Assembly (NCBI GenBank): GCA_027858795.1
Contig: JAQICF010000127.1
Location: 1 to 23,718 of the forward strand
DNA length: 23,718 nt
Direction of reading: 5' to 3'
Source: Candidatus Delongbacteria bacterium
GTDB lineage: Bacteria > Delongbacteria > UBA4055
The notes below the pieces were generated by a model that was not told the DNA's origin, ran no database searches, and worked only from the letters and a program-made list of their open reading frames with translations. The position numbers and the translations under genes are program-made. Position 1 is the stretch's first letter. Every line of letters starts with the position of its first letter. Shown here piece by piece: positions 6,120 to 13,652 of the stretch.

Positions 6120-7256
6120 ATGAGGAAAATACTCGTATTATCTTTTTTGATTGTACTATCAATGTCACCTCTGTTCAGTCAGTGTATTGAACCATCAGGT
6201 GATGATGAAGGTGTTCAGGTTGTTGGATATATTCAGGCGCAATATGATTATAGATTCGGTAATAGTGATGGAAATGTTATTACTGAAGAAGCAGACGATC
6301 TTTTCTCTTTCAACAGAGCAAGAATGGGATTGTTAGGATCTATTCCTTACGATTTCAGTTACTACATTATATTTGAATTCAGCCCTACCAAAGGAACACC
6401 TTATCTACTTGATGGATTTATAACTTATTCAAGATTCGCTCCAATGTTAAAAATGACCATGGGTAGATTCAAGTCACCATTCGGTCTTGAATTAAATACT
6501 CCATGTCAGGGACTTTATACTATCAACCGTTCAGATGTTGTAAACGCATTGACTGGACCGGGTAGAGATGTAGGTCTGTGGTTTCATGGTGGTTTTGAAG
6601 AAGCTTTAAACTTGAAGTACAATCTTGCTTTAACCAATGGTGTTGCTAGTGCAACAGAAATTGGAGAACCTGGTGAATTATCTTTTACAAGTAGAGTAAC
6701 TGTTGAGCCAATTGAAATGCTTCAGATTGGCGCAAGCTACAGATATACTACTTTTAGAGATTCAAGTTATGGTGTTACTAATGAAGAAATGAGAAGTTTA
6801 AATAGAATTGGTGCAGAACTTCAATTTGAATGGGAAGATCTTCTTGTTCAAGGTGAATACATTATGGGAAAAGGATACATGGAAACACCTCCTGCAGGTG
6901 CAGCTGGTGCTGTCGGTGGTAGTTGAGGTAAGCAATACTCGCCAGTTGACGATGAGCTACAAAATGCACCTTGGGATATTGAAAGTTTCGGATTTATGGT
7001 ACAGGCTATGTATTACACAGAATGGGATCTGCAACCTATTGTTAAGTATGAATTCTTTGACCCTAGTAAGGAAGTTGATAAAGTAAACTATGGATTTGCT
7101 ACTAAAGGATATTATGCAAAAACTAACATGACTTTCGGACTTAATTATTTCTTCAATGATTGGACCAGATTACAAATGAATTATATCATGAAGCAGGAAG
7201 AGTTTGAATCGTTTGACAATGACCAGATACTAGTACAATTACAGGTTAAGTTTTAA
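6120..7256 (+). CDS. OprO/OprP-like outer-membrane porin with in-frame UGA (probable selenoprotein)
   Basis: Beta-barrel porin of the phosphate-selective porin O/P type. ATG 6120 follows AAGGAG. A signal peptide (about 1-21) is followed by amphipathic strands such as YIQAQYDYRFG, FSYYIIFEFSP and the family-typical GRFKSPFGLE. The normal frame ends at TGA 6924-6926 after AGAVGGS, but it continues without interruption to TAA 7254-7256, adding 110 codons and making 378 residues with Sec at 269. The added part contains further barrel strands (FGFMVQAMYYTEW, MTFGLNYFFNDW, LQMNYIMKQ) and ends in a C-terminal aromatic (QVKF), the usual barrel-assembly signal. A protein stopping at the UGA would lack its last strands. 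The Sec would sit in a Gly/Ala-rich loop. Frame continuity and the C-terminal Phe make Sec insertion more likely than gene decay. Confidence 0.85.
6928..6960 (+). promoter_or_regulatory. candidate bacterial SECIS element in the porin gene
   Basis: After UGA 6924-6926, GUA-(A)-GC (6928-6933) can pair with GC-UAC (6956-6960). Inside, UCG (6939-6941) pairs with CGA (6950-6952) and C6943 with G6948, leaving apical loop AGUU (6944-6947), 17 nt after the UGA. It is less stable than the two other candidates but has the same geometry. Confidence 0.55.
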
Positions 7257-7328
7257 AACCATACTTGTGCAGTTACAGGTTAAGTTTTAAAACCATACTT
7301 TTACAATTACAGGTCAAGTTCTAAAAAA
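7235..7328 (+). repeat. 34-bp tandem repeat at the porin 3' end, three copies
   Basis: The ACAGGT core recurs at 7241, 7275 and 7309, an exact 34-bp period. Copies 1 and 2 are nearly identical; copy 3 is shorter and diverged. Copy 1 includes the last porin codons (VQLQVKF plus stop), so the 3' end of the gene has been duplicated into the untranslated gap before the next gene. Confidence 0.85.
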
Positions 7329-7341
7329 CTAAGGAAGCGAA

Positions 7342-8196
7342 ATGAAAAAATATATTGGAATGATAGTAATATTACTGATCGGTACTCAATTCCTTTTCAG
7401 TGGTGTTATTTCTGCAAAAGATGCAGAAAAACTAGTAAAAAAAGATAAAGCTGTTCTTGTATCAGCAAGACCTGCTGGAGATTACTCGAAGAAGCACGCT
7501 AAAGGTGCGGTTAATGTTGATCTTGATACTTTCTATAAGCCGGAAGGTGTAAAAGTGATGTTGAAAAGCCCTGAAGAGATCGCAAAAGTTCTTGGACAAC
7601 AGGGACTGACAACTGATAAAAAGATCATAGTCTATGCAGGATCTAACAATGCTGCCGGAAGACTTTACTGGGTCCTTAAATATATGGGCGCAAAGGATGT
7701 GGATATCCTTGACGGTAATATAAAGGGATGGAAAAAGGCAAGAAAGCCTATTACTAATAAAAAGACAGAGATCGAAGCTGCTGAGTTCAAACCGGCTGTT
7801 CAGGCTGATCTTTATGCCGATATGGCATATGTAAAAGCTAACTTGAAAAATGACAAAGTCACTTTAGTTGATGTTAGAAGTATTGAAGAATTCGAAGGAA
7901 AGGATCCGGATAACGCGAATATCACTAGAAAAGGTCACATACCAAGTGCTGTTCACTTTGAGAACAAAAGTGTTTTCAATGATGATGATACAGTAAAAAC
8001 AAAAGATGAAATAATCGCAGCAGCTAAAGCTGCAGGTATAACTGCTGATAAAGAAATTATTCTTTATTGTGCTTCCAGTGTCAGAGCTGGTATTGTTTTC
8101 GTAGCATTGAAAGATGTTGCGGAATTCCCAAATGTTAAAGTTTATGATGGTGCTTACTGGGAATGGAATGTCAACAAAGACAATCCTATCAAGTAA
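7342..8196 (+). CDS. Exported two-domain sulfurtransferase (thiosulfate/3-mercaptopyruvate sulfurtransferase type)
   Basis: A 284-residue protein with a Sec-type signal peptide (about 1-24, ending FLFSGVISA). Two rhodanese domains are visible. The N-terminal one (about 26-135) has Ala where the catalytic Cys would be (VYAGSNNAAGR), as is normal for the inactive structural domain of two-domain sulfurtransferases. The C-terminal one has DVRSIEEFEG and the active loop C243-ASSVRAG. The CxxxxR loop shape fits thiosulfate or mercaptopyruvate sulfurtransferases, but the specificity cannot be fixed. Periplasmic location is inferred. RBS AAGGAAG precedes ATG. A perfect 14-bp hairpin follows the stop, so the porin-to-sulfurtransferase stretch may form a transcription unit boundary here. 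Confidence 0.88.
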   Translation: MKKYIGMIVILLIGTQFLFSGVISAKDAEKLVKKDKAVLVSARPAGDYSKKHAKGAVNVDLDTFYKPEGVKVMLKSPEEIAKVLGQQGLTTDKKIIVYAGSNNAAGRLYWVLKYMGAKDVDILDGNIKGWKKARKPITNKKTEIEAAEFKPAVQADLYADMAYVKANLKNDKVTLVDVRSIEEFEGKDPDNANITRKGHIPSAVHFENKSVFNDDDTVKTKDEIIAAAKAAGITADKEIILYCASSVRAGIVFVALKDVAEFPNVKVYDGAYWEWNVNKDNPIK

Positions 8197-8207
8197 CGAA
8201 ATATTGA

Positions 8208-8238
8208 TTATCAACAGGCACAGAGTGCCTGTTGATAA
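8208..8238 (+). terminator. 14-bp perfect hairpin after the sulfurtransferase gene
   Basis: TTATCAACAGGCAC (8208-8221) and GTGCCTGTTGATAA (8225-8238) pair completely around AGA, 11 bp after the stop codon. The tail ATTTACCTT is only moderately T-rich, so termination may be partial, allowing read-through to the hdrA fusion. Confidence 0.65.
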
Positions 8239-8286
8239 ATTTACCTTAAGAACGAATGTAATTGAAATTGATATAGATAAACCTTA

Positions 8287-8352
8287 GATCGTGTATAATA
8301 ATTCCGTAGAGACGCATCACTATGCGTCTGTTTAAAACGAATTATTACGATC
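8287..8352. repeat. Nested palindrome containing GAGACG repeat copy 2
   Basis: GATCG (8287-8291) pairs with CGATC (8348-8352); TAATAATTC (8296-8304) pairs with GAATTATTA (8339-8347); the inner repeat AGACGCAT (8310-8317) pairs with ATGCGTCT (8322-8329). It lies 24 bp before the ATG of the hdrA fusion and just upstream of its RBS, so it may form a large 5'-UTR hairpin affecting expression. Confidence 0.75.
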
Positions 8353-8376
8353 AGAATAATAAAAGGAAAATTTTTC

Positions 8377-11300
8377 ATGGAAGAAAAAAACAAAGTAGGT
8401 TCCGTACTAGTGGTAGGAGCAGGAATTGCAGGGATACAATCATCTCTGGATCTTGCAGGATCAGGATTTAAAGTATATTTAATGGAAGAAACGCCTGCTA
8501 TAGGTGGAACTATGGCTCAGCTTGACAAGACATTCCCTACGAATGACTGTGCAATGTGTGTGATCTCCCCTAAGCTGGTTGAAGCCGGAAGGCATCTTAA
8601 TATAGACCTTTTAACTGACACTGATCTTATAGGTGTAGAAGGTGAAGCCGGTAATTTCTCCGTTAAAGTTAATAAAAGAGCCAGGTTTGTAGATCTTGAT
8701 AAATGTACAGGCTGTGGTGAATGTGCTTCTATCTGTCCAATTAATACTGTTTCTATCTTTGATGAAAAGTTGGTGGAGAAAACAGCTATATACAAACCAT
8801 ATCCTCAAGCTTCTCCAAACGGTTTTGTCATCGACAAAAATGAATTACCTCCATGTCAGATATCCTGTCCTTCGGGCATCCATGTTCAGGGATATATTGC
8901 TCTGGTTTCTCAGGGAAAATATAAAGAAGCTTATGACCTTATTAGACAAAATAATCCATTCCCATCTGTCTGTGGAAGAGTATGTCACAATCCTTGTGAG
9001 CTTGACTGTAGAAGAGGTGATTATGATGATCCATTGGCTATCAGATCTATAAAAAGATTCATTGCAGATTATGTACATTCGAACCAGGATGAATTTGACA
9101 AGAAAGAAGCTCCTGTTGCAAAGACCAAAGAAAAGATCGGTATTATTGGTGCTGGTCCTGCAGGTATGACTTGTGCGTATTATCTTGCTCAGAAAGGTTA
9201 TCAGGTAACTATCTTTGAAAAGGATGCAAAAGCTGGTGGAATGATGCGTTCTTGTATTCCTCCTTATAGATTGGACAGAGATGAACTTGATTGGGAAATT
9301 GAACAAATATTAAAAGAGGGTGTTGATCTTCAGGTTAATTCTCGTATAAATTCTCATGCGGATATTGAAGCTCTTAGACTTAAAGGATATAAAGCATTTT
9401 TTGTAGGTATCGGGGCACAATTAAGTAAATCACTTCGAATAAAAGGTGAAGAACTGGAAGGTGTTTTCGGAGGTATTGATTTCCTTAAGAAAGTTAACTG
9501 GGGTGAAAAAGTCGAGATCGGTAAAAAAGTAGCTATCGTCGGTGGTGGAAATACTGCTATTGACTGTGCAAGAACTGCTAAAAGACTTGGTGCTGATGTT
9601 ACTTTGATCTATCGTCGTACAAGAAGAGAAATGCCGGCTGAAAAGCATGAGATAGTTGCTGCTGAAGAAGAAGGAATAAATTTTAAATTTCTTACTAACC
9701 CTATCGAGATCATAGGTGAGAACGGAAAAATGAAATCTATCAAGTTCGCTGAAATGAAACTTGGTGCCAGAGATGACAGTGGAAGAAGAAGACCTGAGCC
9801 AACTGGTAAAGAATTTACTGAAGATTTCGATAATGTTATGGCTGCAGTCTCACAGACTTCAGATCTTAAGATATTAGAAGAGAGTAATGTAAAGACAACT
9901 CCTTGGAATACAATCGTAGCAAATGAATTAACATTCGGAACTAATATCCCTGATGTATTTGCAGGTGGTGATGTTGTTCAGGGACCTGCTTCTGTTGTTG
10001 AAGCTGTAGGTCAAGCTTATGAAGCTGCTATTTCTATTGAAAGATACTTAACCGGCCAGGATATGGAAGAAGGTAGAGTTGCAAAAGAAGATCTTATCCC
10101 GGCTAAAGAACCACAGCAATTCGTTATTAAGCAGGAAAGAGTTCCTATGGGATTCCAGGATGCTGATAAGAGAATCGCTAATTTTGACGAACATGAACTT
10201 GGTTACGATGAAGAACAAGTAAGAGAAGAAGCTAAAAGGTGTCTTGAATGTGGAATCTGTTCTGGGTGTATGGAATGTGTAACTGTTTGTGAAGCTGAGG
10301 CAATAGTTCACGATATGGTTGACCAGGAAGAAGAAATAAATGTCGGTTCTATCATTGTTGCTACAGGTGCAGAAAAATATGATCCTACTGCCTTACATGA
10401 ATATGGTTATGGAAGATTTGAGAATGTAGTTACAAGTATCCAGTTTGAAAGAATATTGGCTGCATCGGGACCTTTCGAAGGTCATCTTCAAAGACCGGCT
10501 GATGGAAAAGAACCTCATAGGATAGCATGGATCCAATGTGTAGGCTCGAGATCAGAGGAAACACCTTATTGTTCATCTGTTTGCTGTATGTACACTATGA
10601 AAGAAGCTATTATTGCAAAAGAACATGTTGCCGCAGTTGAACCTACAATATTCTATATGGATATTAGGGCATACGGTAAAGATTTTGATAAATATTACGA
10701 TAAAGCCAAAGAGGCAGATGTTAGATTCGTAAGAGGAAGAGTCGGTAAGATAAAAGAAATCGCTGAGACAGGAAATCTTGAACTTTATTATGTTGAGGAT
10801 GACGGAAAGCATAAAGTTGAGGAATTCGACCTAGTAGTACTTTCTATTGGTCTTCATCCACAGAATACTTCTGTTGAATTATCTGACAAGCTTGGCGTAA
10901 GATTAAATGAATATAATTTTATAGATAATTTCGGTATTTCTCCAATTCAAACCACAAGACCAGGAATTTTCGTCTGTGGACCGGCAGTTTCACCTAAAGA
11001 TATTCCTGAAACTGTCATGCAGGCTTCCGGAGCTGTTGCAGGTGCCGCTGAGATACTTTCTGAAGTAAGAGGTACTGAAGTAACTAAAAAAGTTTATCCC
11101 GATGAAATTGATGTGATTGGTAAAAAACCGAGGATCGGTGTATTTGTCTGTCATTGCGGTATAAATATCAGTAGTGTCGTTGATGTGAAAGGAGTTGTTG
11201 AATTTGCAAAAACATTACCGAATGTTGTTTATGCTTCAGATAATCTTTTCACTTGTTCTCAAGATACACAAGAGCAGATGAAAGATATCATAAAAGAATA

Positions 11301-12831
11301 TAAATTGAACAGAGTGATCGTTTCATCATGCTCTCCAAGTACCCACGAAGAACTTTTCCAGGAAACGATGAGAGAAGCAGGTCTGAACAAATTCTTATTC
11401 GATATGGCAAATATCCGTAATCAGTGTAGTTGGGTTCATAAAGATGATAAACCAGCTGCTACCGAGAAGGCAAAAAGACTTACTAAGATTGCTGTCAGTA
11501 AAGGTAGATTACTAGAACCATTACATTCTATTGCGCTAGATGTAACTCAGACTGCTCTTGTAGTAGGTGGTGGTCTTTCAGGACTTACCTCTGCCCTTTC
11601 AATCGCAAATCAGGGTTTTGAAGTTGCTATCATAGAAAAAAGTGATCGAACAGGTGGAAATCTTAATAGACTTGATGAAACAGTTGAAGGTAAAAAAGTA
11701 ATTGATTACCTAACTGAACTTAGAGACGAAGTTGAAGATCATAAACTAATCAAATTATATACCGATGCTAAAATTACTGAGATTTCAGGATATGTAGGTA
11801 ACTTTACGACAAATATTCATTTAGACAGAGAAAATGATGATATCAAGTATGATCATGGTGTTATAATAATCGCAACTGGTGCTAACGAATCTAAACCTAC
11901 TGAATATATGTATGGTAAGAATGAGAACGTTATAACTCAGCTTGAATTTGAGAAGGATTTTGAGAAAAATATCAAAGATTATAAGAAGATGAAGAATATC
12001 GTTCTGGTTCAATGTGTTGGTTCCAGAGATGAAAATAGACCTTATTGCTCTAGAGTTTGTTGTACACATTCAATTAAGAATGCAATTCGTTTAAAGGAAT
12101 TAAATCCTAAGATAAATATTCATATTCTTTACAGAGATATCAGAACTTACGGATTCAATGAGAAATACTACAAAGAAGCCAGAGAACTTGGAATCGTATT
12201 TGTGAGATATGATCTAGACAGCAAACCTGTGATAGATATTGATGCAAAGCAGGAAATGCTTAAGAGTAAAGGTTTAAGAGTTACTTATAAAGATCATATC
12301 ATGCAAATGGATACTGTAATGTATCCTGATAAAGTTATTTTATCATCCGCTATGGTTCCTCAGGAAGATGCAATAGAACTTTCACAGATGCTTAAGATAC
12401 CTCTGAATGAAGATAATTTCTTCATGGAAGCTCATGTTAAACTCCGTCCGGTAGATTTCTCTGCTGAAGGTATTTATCTGGCCGGTCTTGCACATTCTCC
12501 AAAAAATATGGAAGAAACTATTTCGCAAGCAAAAGCTGCTGCTGAAAGAGCAACTATGATAATCAGTTCTAATGAATATATTGCCGAAGCTAATATTGCA
12601 AAAGTTGATCTTGATGCTTGTGCAGGTTGTGGAATGTGTGTATCTGTTTGTCCTTACGGAGCTCCTGAATTATTCTGGAGAAACGGTAAGGAATTTGCCC
12701 ATATCAATTCTGCCCTATGTAAAGGATGTGGAAGTTGTGCGGCTGTTTGCCCATCAGGGGCAATGCAACAACTTGGTTTCAAGGAAGAACAACAACTTGC
12801 CATGTTGACTGAAGCGTTGGAAGTGTGGTAA
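8377..12831 (+). CDS. HdrA-GltD-HdrA fusion flavo-iron-sulfur protein
   Basis: A 1484-residue cytosolic FAD/Fe-S protein fusing modules normally separate. Residues 1-145 begin an HdrA domain: FAD fold VVGAGIAG, CAMCVISPKLVEAGRH, ferredoxin CTGCGECASICP at 110-122. Residues about 155-600 are a complete GltD/NfnB-type NAD(P)H oxidoreductase: N-terminal Cys-rich fold (SCPSGIHVQGY, VCGRVCHNPCE), FAD site GAGPAGMTCAYYL, NAD(P) site GGGNTAIDCARTA with YRRTRREMP. Then CLECGICSGCMEC near 620, the rest of HdrA with CVGSR...YCSSVCC near 720, and the HdrA middle region CHCG near 924. From about 1055 a second HdrA FAD module follows (GGGLSGLTSAL, CVGSR...YCSRVCC), ending with two 4Fe-4S motifs near 1414 and 1447. 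The Cys at the position that is Sec in some HdrA proteins is Cys here. Such a protein could bifurcate electrons between NAD(P)H, ferredoxin and a disulfide or persulfide acceptor with HdrC and the Flx-like proteins; that role is inferred. Confidence 0.9.
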   Translation: MEEKNKVGSVLVVGAGIAGIQSSLDLAGSGFKVYLMEETPAIGGTMAQLDKTFPTNDCAMCVISPKLVEAGRHLNIDLLTDTDLIGVEGEAGNFSVKVNKRARFVDLDKCTGCGECASICPINTVSIFDEKLVEKTAIYKPYPQASPNGFVIDKNELPPCQISCPSGIHVQGYIALVSQGKYKEAYDLIRQNNPFPSVCGRVCHNPCELDCRRGDYDDPLAIRSIKRFIADYVHSNQDEFDKKEAPVAKTKEKIGIIGAGPAGMTCAYYLAQKGYQVTIFEKDAKAGGMMRSCIPPYRLDRDELDWEIEQILKEGVDLQVNSRINSHADIEALRLKGYKAFFVGIGAQLSKSLRIKGEELEGVFGGIDFLKKVNWGEKVEIGKKVAIVGGGNTAIDCARTAKRLGADVTLIYRRTRREMPAEKHEIVAAEEEGINFKFLTNPIEIIGENGKMKSIKFAEMKLGARDDSGRRRPEPTGKEFTEDFDNVMAAVSQTSDLKILEESNVKTTPWNTIVANELTFGTNIPDVFAGGDVVQGPASVVEAVGQAYEAAISIERYLTGQDMEEGRVAKEDLIPAKEPQQFVIKQERVPMGFQDADKRIANFDEHELGYDEEQVREEAKRCLECGICSGCMECVTVCEAEAIVHDMVDQEEEINVGSIIVATGAEKYDPTALHEYGYGRFENVVTSIQFERILAASGPFEGHLQRPADGKEPHRIAWIQCVGSRSEETPYCSSVCCMYTMKEAIIAKEHVAAVEPTIFYMDIRAYGKDFDKYYDKAKEADVRFVRGRVGKIKEIAETGNLELYYVEDDGKHKVEEFDLVVLSIGLHPQNTSVELSDKLGVRLNEYNFIDNFGISPIQTTRPGIFVCGPAVSPKDIPETVMQASGAVAGAAEILSEVRGTEVTKKVYPDEIDVIGKKPRIGVFVCHCGINISSVVDVKGVVEFAKTLPNVVYASDNLFTCSQDTQEQMKDIIKEYKLNRVIVSSCSPSTHEELFQETMREAGLNKFLFDMANIRNQCSWVHKDDKPAATEKAKRLTKIAVSKGRLLEPLHSIALDVTQTALVVGGGLSGLTSALSIANQGFEVAIIEKSDRTGGNLNRLDETVEGKKVIDYLTELRDEVEDHKLIKLYTDAKITEISGYVGNFTTNIHLDRENDDIKYDHGVIIIATGANESKPTEYMYGKNENVITQLEFEKDFEKNIKDYKKMKNIVLVQCVGSRDENRPYCSRVCCTHSIKNAIRLKELNPKINIHILYRDIRTYGFNEKYYKEARELGIVFVRYDLDSKPVIDIDAKQEMLKSKGLRVTYKDHIMQMDTVMYPDKVILSSAMVPQEDAIELSQMLKIPLNEDNFFMEAHVKLRPVDFSAEGIYLAGLAHSPKNMEETISQAKAAAERATMIISSNEYIAEANIAKVDLDACAGCGMCVSVCPYGAPELFWRNGKEFAHINSALCKGCGSCAAVCPSGAMQQLGFKEEQQLAMLTEALEVW

Positions 12832-12857
12832 GATTAACGTAACAACAATTTCCGTAG

Positions 12858-12883
12858 GGGTCGATAATATTCGACCCTTTTTT
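12858..12883 (+). terminator. Intrinsic terminator after the hdrA fusion
   Basis: GGGTCGA (12858-12864) and TCGACCC (12871-12877) pair around TAATAT and are followed by TTTTTT (12878-12883). This is the clearest intrinsic terminator in the window and closes the sulfur cluster. Its left edge, TTTCCGTAG, is the same as that of GAGACG repeat copy 3, so it may derive from that repeat family. Confidence 0.9.
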
Positions 12884-12955
12884 AATGCAAATTTTCATAA
12901 TATTTTATATATTATGCTTTCTTATGAATTAAACTCAAATAACTGGATAATGTTA

Positions 12956-13648
12956 ATGGACAAAGAAAAATATAAAATCATCAATGGATATAAACACATT
13001 TTATATGAACCCGAAGAACTTACCGAATCTGAAATGATCCAGGAAAGTGGAGCATTTTATGAATTTATGGATCAAAGACGATCTATAAGAGAATTTTCTG
13101 ACAAGTCTGTACCAAAAGATGTGATCGATAACATAATTAAAGCAGCGTCAACAGCTCCGTCTGGTGCTCATAAACAACCTTGGACATTCTGTGCTGTATC
13201 AAATCCTGAATTAAAGAAAGAGATCAGGATCGCCGCAGAGAAGGAAGAAAAAGAAAGTTACGAGAATAGAATGAATGATCAATGGTTGGAAGATCTTGGA
13301 CCTTTAGCAACTGATCCCAATAAACCATTTTTGGAAGAAGCTCCTTGGTTGATCATCGTTTTTAAAAGAGTATTTGAATACAATGAAAATGGTGAAAAGT
13401 TAAACAATTATTATGTTAATGAGTCTGTAGGTCTCGCATGTGGAATGTTGATAACAGCTATTCATAATGCAGATCTTGTAACAGTTACACATACTCCAAG
13501 TTCGATGCATTTTCTTTCGACATTGTTAAATCGACCTGAAAATGAAAGACCTTTTATGATATTACCAATTGGATACGCAAAACAACCAACTTATGTTCCT
13601 GAAATTGATAGAAAAAGCCTTGATAAAATAAGTGAGTACTACGAATAA
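12956..13648 (+). CDS. Iodotyrosine-deiodinase-like FMN nitroreductase
   Basis: About 230 residues of the nitroreductase fold, closest by eye to the iodotyrosine deiodinase (IYD/halotyrosine dehalogenase) branch: EFMDQRRSIREFSD at the start of the fold, then STAPSGAHKQPWTF, the FMN-binding and family hallmark. The lid carries Glu and Tyr spaced as in IYD (EKESYENRM) and Lys in NKPFLEEAPW, matching the Glu-Tyr-Lys triad that binds the amino-acid zwitterion in IYD. LVTVTHTPSS and a PIGYAKQPTYVP end follow the same plan. It would use FMN to remove halogen from halotyrosines, or reduce a related phenolic substrate. ATG 12956 is chosen for a GGA 8 nt upstream; ATG 12950 or 12914 are in-frame alternatives without a clear RBS. 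The next gene follows at once. Confidence 0.8.
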   Translation: MDKEKYKIINGYKHILYEPEELTESEMIQESGAFYEFMDQRRSIREFSDKSVPKDVIDNIIKAASTAPSGAHKQPWTFCAVSNPELKKEIRIAAEKEEKESYENRMNDQWLEDLGPLATDPNKPFLEEAPWLIIVFKRVFEYNENGEKLNNYYVNESVGLACGMLITAIHNADLVTVTHTPSSMHFLSTLLNRPENERPFMILPIGYAKQPTYVPEIDRKSLDKISEYYE

Positions 13649-13652
13649 AAAC

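Noticed and set aside
3973..6926. General reassignment of UGA (to Trp or Gly) in this organism
   Set aside because: Only three in-frame UGAs occur in about 6,800 codons, Trp is encoded normally by TGG, and the YedE position is Cys in homologues.
6996..7256. A separate 86-residue gene starting at ATG 6996
   Set aside because: It is in frame with the porin, without an RBS, and encodes the missing last strands of the barrel.
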